The notes under the pieces are model-generated. The model saw only the letters and a list, made by a program, of their open reading frames with translations, made no database searches and was not told where the DNA came from. Position numbers and translations under genes: made by a program. A stretch of DNA of 64,000 nucleotides from contig CM119267.1 of assembly GCA_051294375.1 (NCBI GenBank), forward strand, positions 2,925,631 through 2,989,630. Reading direction: 5' to 3'. Position 1 is the first letter of the stretch. Each line of letters opens with the position of its first letter. Origin of the DNA: Paraspadella gotoi (Eukaryota; Chaetognatha). Shown here in pieces: positions 31,501 to 40,776 of this stretch.

Positions 31501-33955
31501 GCTGGAACAGCCCATCTTCAAGGCGCCGGGTGAAATGAAAACCAGATCTGCCAATCAAGACGGATATTTCGAGCACGAATTCAAGAGAGTCTTCGAGGTC
31601 GCATCTTTCATAAGGTTTTAATATCGACACGATCATTATATATATCATTGGCGATATTTGAAATCCACAGAAAGAGGGACCAGGGAGGAGAAGCGTGACG
31701 GTCGGATCCGCAAAGGGCGCTTCGAAAGGCGGACGCGTACATCTTCAACAACCCCCGTACATTCCACCGTCTCCCGGTAAAAATAAAAAGAAAATAATTT
31801 TTTTTTCTTCTTTTTTTTTCTTTTTTTTATTGGAAAAGTATTAAGTATATCAATGAAAATCATGAGTGAATATTAGCATTATGGTTCCTAACCTTTACAC
31901 TAGGCCATTTGCCATAAAAAGAAAAGAAAGTTGTAATTTTTTTGACGTTTTTATCGACGCCTTCCTCGTCAGGAAAATTAAACAGCGGAAAAGGGGATTA
32001 TTATGGAACATTTCACGGTCCGTGGTCGCACTGGGACCCGACGGAGCGAAACCGCGGGCCTCTCGTTCACGAGCTCCGCAACTTGACGAACAACCCGGGA
32101 AAAAAGGGGACGGGATACGGTTACATAGATGTCGGCTTTAGCAAATATCCAGAGTATAAGAGCTCGCCCTACCAGCCGGGGGTAAGGATACAACCAAAGG
32201 CTTGACTATTGGCTAACTGACAATTAACGACATTCGTTCTTTTTAATTGTTTTTTCCCCCCAACAGATAGAAATGTCAAACTTGGTCAAAGGTAAAAAGG
32301 GCGTAGCGAGAGTCAAAATCTCCGATTCGCCCTTCTATTCGCAAATCCACGAGCAAGAGCTTTTTGACAACAACGACTGTTATCGGCCGCCGAAAAATCC
32401 CGTTAAAGTAAAGAAAACGAAATTAAATAGAGAGATAACTTTTGCTGAGTAGTAAGTTGCTTTTATCTTATTAATTAGCCGTCCAAAGCTAAGAACAAAA
32501 TGCTCGGCGTCGTTCCCTTTAAACAAGAAAAGATTTTCATTCCTTCGAATCCGGGCAAAAAGCACGGGGGTTGCAAAGCCGGAGGATTTTCAAAATGGCC
32601 GCCTTACGATCCGGCTTCTCCGTACAAGAGAATAGGTTTGAAAACAAAGTCCTTCGCATTTAATTGTTAAGTATCGATCTTCTCAAACCTTATTTACTTC
32701 TTTATCTCAGGTCCGGATTATCTGAAAGAAGTGAGGAACAAAGACAATCAACTCTACGTCCCGATCAACACGACTTGTCCCTATTCTCAAAGATTCACAT
32801 CGCATATCTCGCAAATTGTCAAAAAAGGTCAGAAATGACCCATGATGCAAACGCGCCCACTTTAACTTACGAACGTTTTTTTTTCAGAAATCAACCCGCA
32901 CAGCTACCGGACGCGGGCACCCAATTTGAAGGTCTACTCCTTCGATAGAACTTGGACGCGGGATGAATGGAATTTTAAAAAGGGACTAGTTGAATGCTGA
33001 ATTCATTTTAAGACATTTTGGTGCCGCGTAACAACCATAGATTCTGAACTCTGTTTGCTAAATTCAAGAAATACAAACGTATCAAAAGGGGAAATAACGC
33101 TCTTCATTCCTGAGTAATACAGCTCAAAGTCGAGATCCACCTTTTAAAATCTTCTTGTGATGCCGCTCGGTCCCCAATTTGAGGACGGTTCCGCCGAATA
33201 GGTTGAACTGCACCGTCATCTTGGTGGTCATTGCCGGGTCGATGATCGCCGCCAGTTCGTGGGCCGCAAAAATTCTATGAGGATTGTTCCAAAAATCTAT
33301 CGTGGAAAAAAGAAAAATTGTAGCTTCTGGTTAATATTGCTATCAACACAACCCTTTTTACCAAGAACCGAAATGAATTGGTTGTCGCAAATCCGCTGAA
33401 GTCTGGCCAGGGCGATTTCTCTCTCTTCGGCCAGGTCGATGGCGTACTTGGGCACCATGACAGGGTCAGAGACGAAAGCACGGAACTTCTTGCGCATCTC
33501 CAGGTTATCGTGGTCCAAGATGGCGACCATCGCATCGCGGGAGAAGGAAGGCGAAGCCCAAACTGCGCGAAGCTCTTTCGGCGACATTCGATTGTTCACG
33601 TTGTGGGCTGACCAACATTTCAAGATAAAAGATTTTGAAAATCACCCGGAAATTAATACGGACTCGTGCCATTATCCCAGCGACGCTTAACGAAATATCA
33701 AACAAATTACCGGATGTATTATGTTTAGGCTTCGCCAACTGCGACGACTTCGAACTTGGTGCAACTAAACATCGCGACGAAGACGAGAGCGCTCGGCTGA
33801 GTCCGGCATTTTCCACCAAAATGGCCACCTATTCGTTATTCAATGCAAATGGCAAAGAGATATCGATTTCTGCTCAAATCTTTTAAGAATTGGTGACACT
33901 TTCTGTTCACCTGACTCATTCCGATCCTAATTTTGAAGACGGAAGAGGAAAACAT
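28538..33955 (-). CDS. Acyl-CoA oxidase
   Basis: FAD enzyme that performs the first, hydrogen-peroxide-producing step of peroxisomal fatty-acid beta-oxidation. Twelve exons: 33911-33955, 33711-33828, 33362-33607, 33141-33296, 30882-31087, 30384-30568, 30178-30304, 30094-29928, 29618-29814, 29363-29535, 28829-29025, 28538-28751. They total 676 residues, the usual ACOX length. Motifs: [12 protein letters not shown] and TTATYDP (acyl-CoA dehydrogenase core), then [12 protein letters not shown] and MTAEGDN near the FAD/active-site end. The first exon was chosen because the next one lacks an in-frame ATG. The C-terminus (QNAKQ) is not a PTS1 signal. Intron 4 (2 kb) contains a complete gene on the other strand, and intron 10 holds a GC-rich insert. 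Confidence 0.92.
29043..29305. repeat. GC-rich insert in an acyl-CoA oxidase intron, possible short interspersed element
   Basis: About 250 bases of GC-rich sequence inside an intron whose neighbours are AT-rich. On the minus strand it contains TTGGCTCAGAGGCGG, which resembles a pol III A box. No second copy is in the window, so its repeat status is a guess. Confidence 0.3.
31283..33000 (+). CDS. CFAP96/C4orf47-like ciliary protein nested in the acyl-CoA oxidase intron
   Basis: Cilia- and flagella-associated microtubule protein (UPF0602 family). Eight exons: 31283-31409, 31473-31597, 31671-31776, 31973-32181, 32267-32407, 32479-32635, 32711-32827, 32888-33000, summing to exactly 364 residues. 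Family marks: [35 protein letters not shown] and [15 protein letters not shown] with PYDPASPY, matching the repeated PGKK-G modules I know from C4orf47. No membrane segments. The whole gene, antisense to its host, lies between acyl-CoA oxidase exons 4 and 5, with its stop only 140 bp from the host exon. Confidence 0.82.
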
Positions 33956-34382
33956 GATCCTGACGGCGACGTCTCTTCGTCGTCACTATGTGGGTGAATC
34001 TCTAGCTAAACGCGCGTCGTTATGACTCGGAATGAACATTGGCGAACGAAATAAAAAAAATGTCTCTGAGAAAAAGGAAACTTGTATAAATATAATTTAT
34101 TTCCTATCGAATTATCTATCACATTCAAACAGAAATCTAAACGAGAGACTACAGAAATTACGCGTCGTTAGACTGGAATGAGAGAAATAAAAGGGATTAA
34201 CAAATAACAAAATGAACACTATATTTGACTAGACAGATCTAAGTTAACACCATAAACAATAAGCCGATTATTTTTCGAAGTTTTTATCCAAGTTTTAGCG
34301 AGGCACGTTGTGGAAAAAGAAAGTTTACAGCCGCTTAGACGGAGAAAGCATAAGTTGGGATTTTTTTTGTTCGCGTGTGACA
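33956..34382. other. Intergenic, nothing seen
   Basis: Between the start of the acyl-CoA oxidase and the stop of the GALNT-like gene, both minus strand. Probable promoter of the former. Confidence 0.5.
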
Positions 34383-37288
34383 TCAGTCAGAGACCCATCG
34401 CCATTGTTGTTTCTCTTCCACCGGAGACTTTTGACAAGGAGCGATGACCAAAGTGGTGATACTTTTGGTAGAAGGTCGGGTGAGCACCTCCATGCACATA
34501 TCCGTGGAAGGGGATCGAACCTGCGATATATGATTAAAGATATGATATTTAAGAAAATGAAAACGACGAAAAACAACGTCGTGACAATAACCTGGAAAGT
34601 CTTTTCGTCGTACTCCCAAGAAGTTGAACCCACAGTCGCGTCGGAGGACGTCTCGCAATTTTCCATCATGACGCTAAAAGTAAAACGAAATAATATTTTT
34701 ACAATAATTAACTATGACTATTATAACTATTAACTATGATGGATTAGAAAATGAGGGAAACAAGTCAACGAAGGTGAAGTGACTTGGGAAGAGTAAAACT
34801 GTAAAGGGCAGAAGAAGAGAAAATAGAAGATACGGGGCAAAAAAGAGAATAAGACCGAACGGCGCCCATTTTAGGCTATTTGATCCCCTTTTGTCATTGA
34901 AAAACACGGCTGTTTAGCCACGAACCTGAGGGTGCTAATTTGGGGTCTGAGGCACAACTTGTAACTTCCTTCTGCTGGTCGTAACGTTTTATCGGCCGAC
35001 ATGAGCAGAGCCTGTGTCCCGTGTTGATAATGACACGGATAACTTCCCATGGGTCCACTGAGGAAAAACAAATTTGCATTTTGACTTTTTGAATCCCATC
35101 AATATAAATTCCTTATTTAAATTATATAACTTTGTGTCACTCTCTTAAATTATATAACATATTTCAAAGCATACACTGAATCGCTGGCCAAAGTGTCGAG
35201 GCAATTCTTGGTAGCGATGTTCTCCAAGGCTCCAGCTTTTGCGTTCGTGAGGTCGGGAATCCACAGTTCCGGGTAAATGTTCTCCAAGTACCATTTGAAA
35301 GACTTGCAGTTAAGGCGCTTCCGAAGATTGAGCGCGTCTTCAACCGATCCCAACGGGTTGTCCACCGGAAGTTTGGGAAGGCTAATTTTCACGATTTTCT
35401 TTAAAAAAATAAATCCAAAATTAGCGGCGTTCAAAAATCAACAATAACTAATGGTTACTAACTTATTTTAAATCGGACTCACCTTGTAATCGTCCATCCA
35501 CCCTTCGGCGGCCCTCAACTTGTTTCTATAAATCTCATGGTAAGGCACCGGATAAACCTGACCCCTCCAATATTTCCCGTCGCGAAAGACGTGGCCAACG
35601 CGCGAACAAGGGCCGACGAGCAACTTCCCTCCGCACATCCACGTCTAAAAGGTTTTGTTTTAAAAATAGATTTTCCCCCCGATGTCAAAAGATCATCCCT
35701 TTTTAAACTCCAATCTCGCCTTGAAGCCGATCTCCATTTCCTCGCCACCGTAGAGGCGCATTTCCTTGTCGTATCCGCCCAATTCGTCGTACCACCATCG
35801 TTTGTCGGCGGCGAAGAGTCCGCCGGCCATGATGGGCGATGGGTTCTCGTCATCGTAGTTGAGTCTCCGCGTCTCGGGGTGAGTCTGACCCATGGTCCAC
35901 GAAAATCCCAAGAATGAGAGGTAAGAGTTGACGAAGGTGAGGTCGTCGAAGGTTATGGTGTGGATGAGGGGAACCTTGAATCCAGATTGAGAGAGGAAAC
36001 TGTTTTTAAACTCGGAGAGTTCACTTTTATATAACATAAATAAAATAGACGAAAGACGACTCACGACAACGGTCTTTGTATCGGAGGCGACCATCGCGAC
36101 CAGCGGCTCCAGCCAGTGAGGCGTGCATTCGACGTGAGAATCCAAAAAGACGAGAACTCGACCCTCGGTGATCTCGACGCCGGCCATGCGGGCGCGCATG
36201 AGACCGTGTCGCTCCTGAAGAAGACGCAATGGAATACAAAAAAATTCCCAATTGCTAAAGATTTCCCCGTCATTCCCGCCAATCGAATTCCAAACCTTCA
36301 GTCGAAGAAGTTTGACTTTGGGGAGAAACTTGATGTGGCGATCGAGTTCGTCCTGAAGCCAAGGATGCGAGTTTGGGTCGGAGGCATCGTCGACGAGAAT
36401 GATTTCACGGAGAAGTTGGGGCGGAGAATGGTTGAGGACGCTGAGAAGGAATATCAATGATCGATTCTTGGATTTTCACGGTTGAAGGACAGAGAGAAAA
36501 ATACAGACCAAACAATGAACCACACTGAGGCTCATAAGCACATTATTTTATAGGCGGGAACCTGTGGACGGATCTGAGCAAGGCCGAGAGGAGTTCCTGA
36601 TGAAATATAATGATGACGGAGGCGGGGAGCCACTTTTCCCGCATCCTGTTATCTTCTTCTTCCCAAAAATATCGTCTGCACTGCGGAATGTCCCTTGTGA
36701 AGTCTGGAACGGGGCGGTCGAGAGGCAGAGAGTCTGAGACCCAGGAATTGAAACAATAACCCTTGTGGGCGACCGCCTTGTCTTCGTCCGTCATTGGAGA
36801 CTAAAAAAATATAAGAAAATATAGAGAGATTTTTAAAAGGTGTTTAAAACGATTTCTATTTGTTTAGTAACGGGACATGTTTCAATTTTGAAGCATGTCG
36901 AAACATGTTCCGTGCTTAAAAATTTAAAAATTTTGCTGATCTAACTAGAAAAAAAAGGAAAGAAAGGAAAAATCATAATAAGAGCATATTAAAAAGGCGT
37001 ACATATGATCTTTAGTAAAAAACGTCTTGCCTTCAGCGGTTTCGGTTTCCAAGAGGGTTTTCCCGAGGAATTGACGCCGACCCGCCCATGGAGATGCGTC
37101 CAATCTCTCCAGACGTTCGTGAATTCGTCCTTGAGGGAAACGGTGTCTTTGCGTCGCCCGACGCCAGAGAAAAGAACTAAGACGAAAAAGAGGAGGCCGA
37201 CGACGACGACGACCGAGAGAGTGGCCAGTCTCGTCAAGTAGAGTCGCCGTTTCAACAGATGAAGGTATCGGAAAAAAGTCATGGTCAT
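34383..37288 (-). CDS. Polypeptide N-acetylgalactosaminyltransferase (GALNT family)
   Basis: Golgi type II membrane enzyme that starts mucin-type O-glycosylation by moving GalNAc from UDP-GalNAc to Ser/Thr. Ten exons: 37031-37288, 36562-36800, 36296-36440, 36065-36214, 35720-35974, 35483-35644, 35175-35398, 34926-35057, 34592-34673, 34383-34520, totalling 594 residues. Order: short basic tail, TM anchor ([20 protein letters not shown]), stem, GT-A domain with ILVDDASD, the metal-binding LDSHVE, and [11 protein letters not shown] where most relatives have WGGEN, then TWMCGG. The C-terminal third is a ricin-type lectin domain ([23 protein letters not shown]). Two introns start with GC instead of GT. 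The isoform is not assigned. Confidence 0.93.
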
Positions 37289-37850
37289 GACTCCAGTTTT
37301 GTCATAAGTGATTGGTGAGAGATCCACGAATGTGTTTCGCTTTTTCAAACGAAGAGCGAAGGATTTTAATCCATTTTCATTAAACACCAGGATTGTGTTT
37401 TATTCAAATAAGTCCTCAAATTAAAATTCATTGCACTGTAGTCGTAATTTTCTCACCTCGGAAGAGAAAAAAAAAAGTCATACACGTAAAGTGTTGAGCA
37501 TTTAAACAAAATGAATTCCATTTTCGAATCACGGGGAAAAAAATTCGGACACAATTATGAAAAAAATAAACTGTTATCGTGCCCTAAATTAGGCACTGCG
37601 ATACGTCTAACTCTAAACCACAAAAAGAAAAGTATCACAGCCGAAAATATTTCATACAGAGTTACTGAACTATATAAAATTTCTCTGATAAGTAATAATA
37701 TGGAAAATTGAAACTTAAGAATCGGTGATTTCATAAAATTCTACATGAGTATTCTACATAATTATTGTGAAAAACTGAAAATACACTCATTTTTGAATTA
37801 GGAATTAAATACGTTAGAAAAAAAATAAAAATAAATGCAAAGTTTTTTGT
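37289..37850. other. Intergenic, nothing seen
   Basis: AT-rich spacer between the GALNT-like start and the left end of the DIRS-like element. Confidence 0.5.
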
Positions 37851-37886
37851 AATTTGTGGTTCCAAATGGAACCGGGATTCTTCATG

Positions 37887-38026
37887 GTTCTTCCCCACCA
37901 ACAAAGTGAGCATCTGCTCTGCAAACGCGACATCTCCGAGAGAAAAACGAAGAGGAAACCTCCTCTTCCCCGCCTTCTCTTCCCCTCCCGTACGCTACCT
38001 CAGTACGCCGACACAAGACAATCACT
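37887..38026. repeat. Left terminal inverted repeat of the DIRS-like element
   Basis: Starts GTTCTTCCCCACCAAC and is the near-perfect reverse complement of 40156-40296. Confidence 0.88.
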
Positions 38027-38079
38027 CGTAGCCAAGCAAACCAAGAGGGGGGAATCCCGCGAAGACTTCCGGTGAAGCG

Positions 38080-39750
38080 CTACGCCCACTTGACCGGACG
38101 TCGTAGAAGGGGGGGATGAGAAACCGCAAAAAACCAGTCCATGAACGAAAACCGGGTCTGGAGAAACTGACGGCCGGACGAGGCAACGGCCGAAAGAGCT
38201 GTCGGGCGATCAGTCGGCGTCCTTAGACGTCCCTGGAGCCCCGCCCCTACGCTTGGGAGGCGGCGAAGACTTGCGAGGCGGTAGGGACGGCGAGCGGGAC
38301 TACGCGGACTGCCACGCCCACGCTTGCGGCTAGCAGAACAGGCGCAATTGTGTGGCGCCCCGGAGCGGAGAAGCGAAGAATGGAATGCTAGAGTGACGTC
38401 TGTGGAGCGGTCTCCGAAAAAGAACGACGTGGAGGGCGGAGAACTGGACAGAACTGTCTTGAGATCCGAAGGGGCAGCGTCGACAACTAAGCGCCGAGAC
38501 TCGGAGAGGGCCGAACCAAAAATCGCCGCCAAACCCGACGAGGCGTCTCCAAGGGGCTTGGCAAGATCGTCAAGGTGGCCTGCGTCCACTGCACCGGGCC
38601 CCTCCGAGCGAAGGGCCTCAACCATGAGGCGGAGAGCGTCAGCGACAGAAAGGACAGCATGAGCGGACGCTCCGGCGTCCCTCATGATGCGCTCAAAAGC
38701 CTTGAAAGCGCGCGTCTCTTGGAGTCCTTCCGAACGGCGTCGAACTGAGCGGCAAGGCAACTCTCTTGAGCAGGAGGACGAAAATCCGCCGGCAAAGAGA
38801 CATCCGACCAGCGCCGGAAACACGTATTGGCGGAAAGCACGTCCCACGACGGTAAAAGAACGTCGTCCTGGCCAACTCTGCGCAAATCCCTCCACTGCTG
38901 TAGGACCCATTCCGAAGGCTGTACAGAAGCACGACGAGACAAGAAGTTGTCAAACCCCGCAGCAGACTCTTCAGAGGAGGAACCCTCCTCTGATCCGGAA
39001 ACGGAGGCGTCGTCGTCGACTTGCGCAGATGGGGCTCGACGAGGAAGGCGTGATGCAGTCACCCACTCGGAGCGTGAAGGCCGATCCGCCGCCGAAGAGG
39101 CCGCCAAAGAACGCGAAGACTCCAAGTCGCTGGCGTACAAACGAAGAACGACGAAGAACGGCGAACAGAGGCGTCCAAGAACCATGAAGAAAACGTACAT
39201 GGAAAAAAAGAGAAATCATTAAAAAATGACAGTTCAAAAAAAGAACCCCAAAAAACACCCACCAAACAAGACAAGCGAGCCTGAGCCGCCCTCCACCACC
39301 GGTGGTGCCAGGGGTGGACGGTGGGTGGTTGTTGGTGGGAAGAACCATGAAGAATCCCGGTTCCATTTGGAACCACAAATTCTATCATGTAGTTCTTCCC
39401 CACCAACAAAGTGAGCCCGTAAAAAGACCAGGCGAAGGCCCGACAAAAAACAAACAAACAAAGACGAGTTAGGTGGGGCACAGGAGGAAAACCCCTCTGT
39501 ACGCCGAATGTACGCCAAAAAAAGGCGAAAAACAAAAACGAAAAGAAAGAAGAACTCACCGCCGAAGACTCTCCAACTCGGAACGAGACGAGCGGCGAAA
39601 CTCCTTAAATTCGCGACGAACGCTAGAAAGAGCGTTGCTAATTTGGAGAAGAACTGCCTCCATCTGAAGGGGCATGACTTCGGCCTGACCAGAAAAGCCC
39701 GGAATGGCTGATGGTGGAGGCGGCGGCGAAGGCGGCGGCGGAAGAGACAT
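38080..39750 (-). pseudogene. DIRS-type gag reading frame, spliced and frameshifted
   Basis: Starts at 39750 with MSLPPPPSPPPPPSA. Exon 39560-39750 ends at a GTGAGT donor, and joining it to 39129 (acceptor GTACGCCAG) keeps the frame and continues a basic/acidic coiled coil. The body is Ser/Arg-rich, followed by a helical region and a LKTVLSSSPP...FFFGD segment that resembles the end of DIRS gag proteins (basic residues, Leu-Pro, then an LFGDD-like motif). A single frameshift near 38690-38740 separates the frame ending at 38682 from the one ending at 38080. Nothing like a polymerase follows; the stop is 54 bp from the terminal repeat. The frameshift may be decay or sequencing error. Confidence 0.6.
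39331..39416. repeat. Internal complementary region of the DIRS-like element
   Basis: Reads as the reverse complement of right end plus left end fused at AATT (39378-39381). It lies inside the inferred gag intron, on the 5' side of most of the gag frame. Confidence 0.8.
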
Positions 39751-40155
39751 GAGGGTAGTCGAGTTGAAAAACACGCGCCTCAGTCCAAAAAACGAAGAGC
39801 ACTGGACAAACAAGGAAGCCGAAAACAAAGTTCTTCCCCCCTGCAGCCGTACTAAGCGCCGTGGGCAAACGAGAGGGCCGAGTCGCAGCTCTTCCTTCCG
39901 CAGCCGCGCAGGGTGCGTCGAGGGCAAGCGAAAGGGCCGAGTCAAGGCTCTTCCCTCCGAAGCCACGCACAACGAAGACGAAAAAGATGGCGGCCGTGAA
40001 GAGAGAACTTCAAAAAGCCACGTGTTGAAGAATATCTGTATTCTGAACTCCAAAAAAAGAGAAACGAAAAATATGCAAAATTATTCAACAAAAATAATCA
40101 AAAAATATTTTCGTAAAAAAGCCGGGAGACTGAGCGCAAAGGCGCGAACAGAAGA

Positions 40156-40296
40156 AGTGATTCTGTCTTGTGTCGGCGTACTGAGGTAGCGTACGGGAGG
40201 GGAAGAGAAGGCGGGGAAGAGGAGGTTTCCTCTTCGTTTTTCTCTCGGAGATGTCGCGTTTGCAGAGCAGATGCTCACTTTGTTGGTGGGGAAGAA
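40156..40296. repeat. Right terminal inverted repeat of the DIRS-like element
   Basis: Reverse complement of 37887-38026, differing by a two-base indel near the inner end and single changes. Confidence 0.88.
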
Positions 40297-40320
40297 CTAC
40301 ATGATAGAATTCAAAGTCTC

Positions 40321-40755
40321 TTACGGTGACTTCATTCGGATGTTCACCGTGTCGTCCTGATCTTCGCCGTTAAAAATCTCCAGGCTGATCACGTGAGGGT
40401 TGGCGGCAAATTTGGAGTGAACCTTCTTGGGGGTTTCGAGGGGAGCCGGATGTCGACGCGCGCGGACCAAGCTTTGGCCGATCAAGGCCGACAGAGTCTC
40501 CTTACCACGGTTCCGAGAACAATCTGAGTCGAATATAAATAATTGTAAGATCAAAGGATCAATATTATTGAAAAGGGAGAAGAAGGCGGTGACTACCATG
40601 CATTCCGTGGAGCTGAAAGGGCAGAGCCAAAGGTGGCGGAGCGTCGACGAGCGGGGGTTCAGCGGCGGAAGGAAAATGAGAGACCTCAGAGACGGAGAGG
40701 CGACGAGTGAAACCAAAATCCACAAAGAAAACCTCAAATCTAAATCAAATGACAT
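40321..40755 (-). CDS. Short ORF with a hydrophobic N-terminus, unrecognised
   Basis: An open frame of 144 codons from the ATG at 40755, with a hydrophobic segment (LRFSLWILVSLVASPSL) like a signal peptide or anchor and an acidic end (FNGEDQDDTVNIR). It begins only 22 bp beyond the stop of the LOTUS/Tudor gene on the same strand, so it could instead be 3' untranslated sequence. A GTAAGAG donor overlaps its stop; if used, the DIRS-like element would sit in the next intron. Family unknown. Confidence 0.35.
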   Translation of the reverse strand: MSFDLDLRFSLWILVSLVASPSLRSLIFLPPLNPRSSTLRHLWLCPFSSTECMVVTAFFSLFNNIDPLILQLFIFDSDCSRNRGKETLSALIGQSLVRARRHPAPLETPKKVHSKFAANPHVISLEIFNGEDQDDTVNIRMKSP

Positions 40756-40776
40756 TTTTTTCAATAATATTTTATT

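Larger units (their letters stand above)
37851..40311 (-). mobile_element. Non-autonomous DIRS-like retroelement (gag only)
   Basis: DIRS elements are retroelements that integrate a circular DNA with a tyrosine recombinase, so they have inverted ends and an internal complementary region (ICR) instead of LTRs. Here inverted repeats of about 140 bp lie at 37887-38026 and 40156-40296. A stretch at 39331-39416 is the reverse complement of the two outer ends joined: 39331-39381 copies 37851-37900 and 39378-39416 copies 40275-40311. Both ends and the ICR share the core AATT (37851-37854, 40308-40311, 39378-39381). Inside is a gag-like reading frame on the minus strand, and no reverse transcriptase, RNase H or recombinase. 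No target duplication beyond the AATT is seen. The element starts about 10 bp 3' of a short ORF. Confidence 0.8.
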
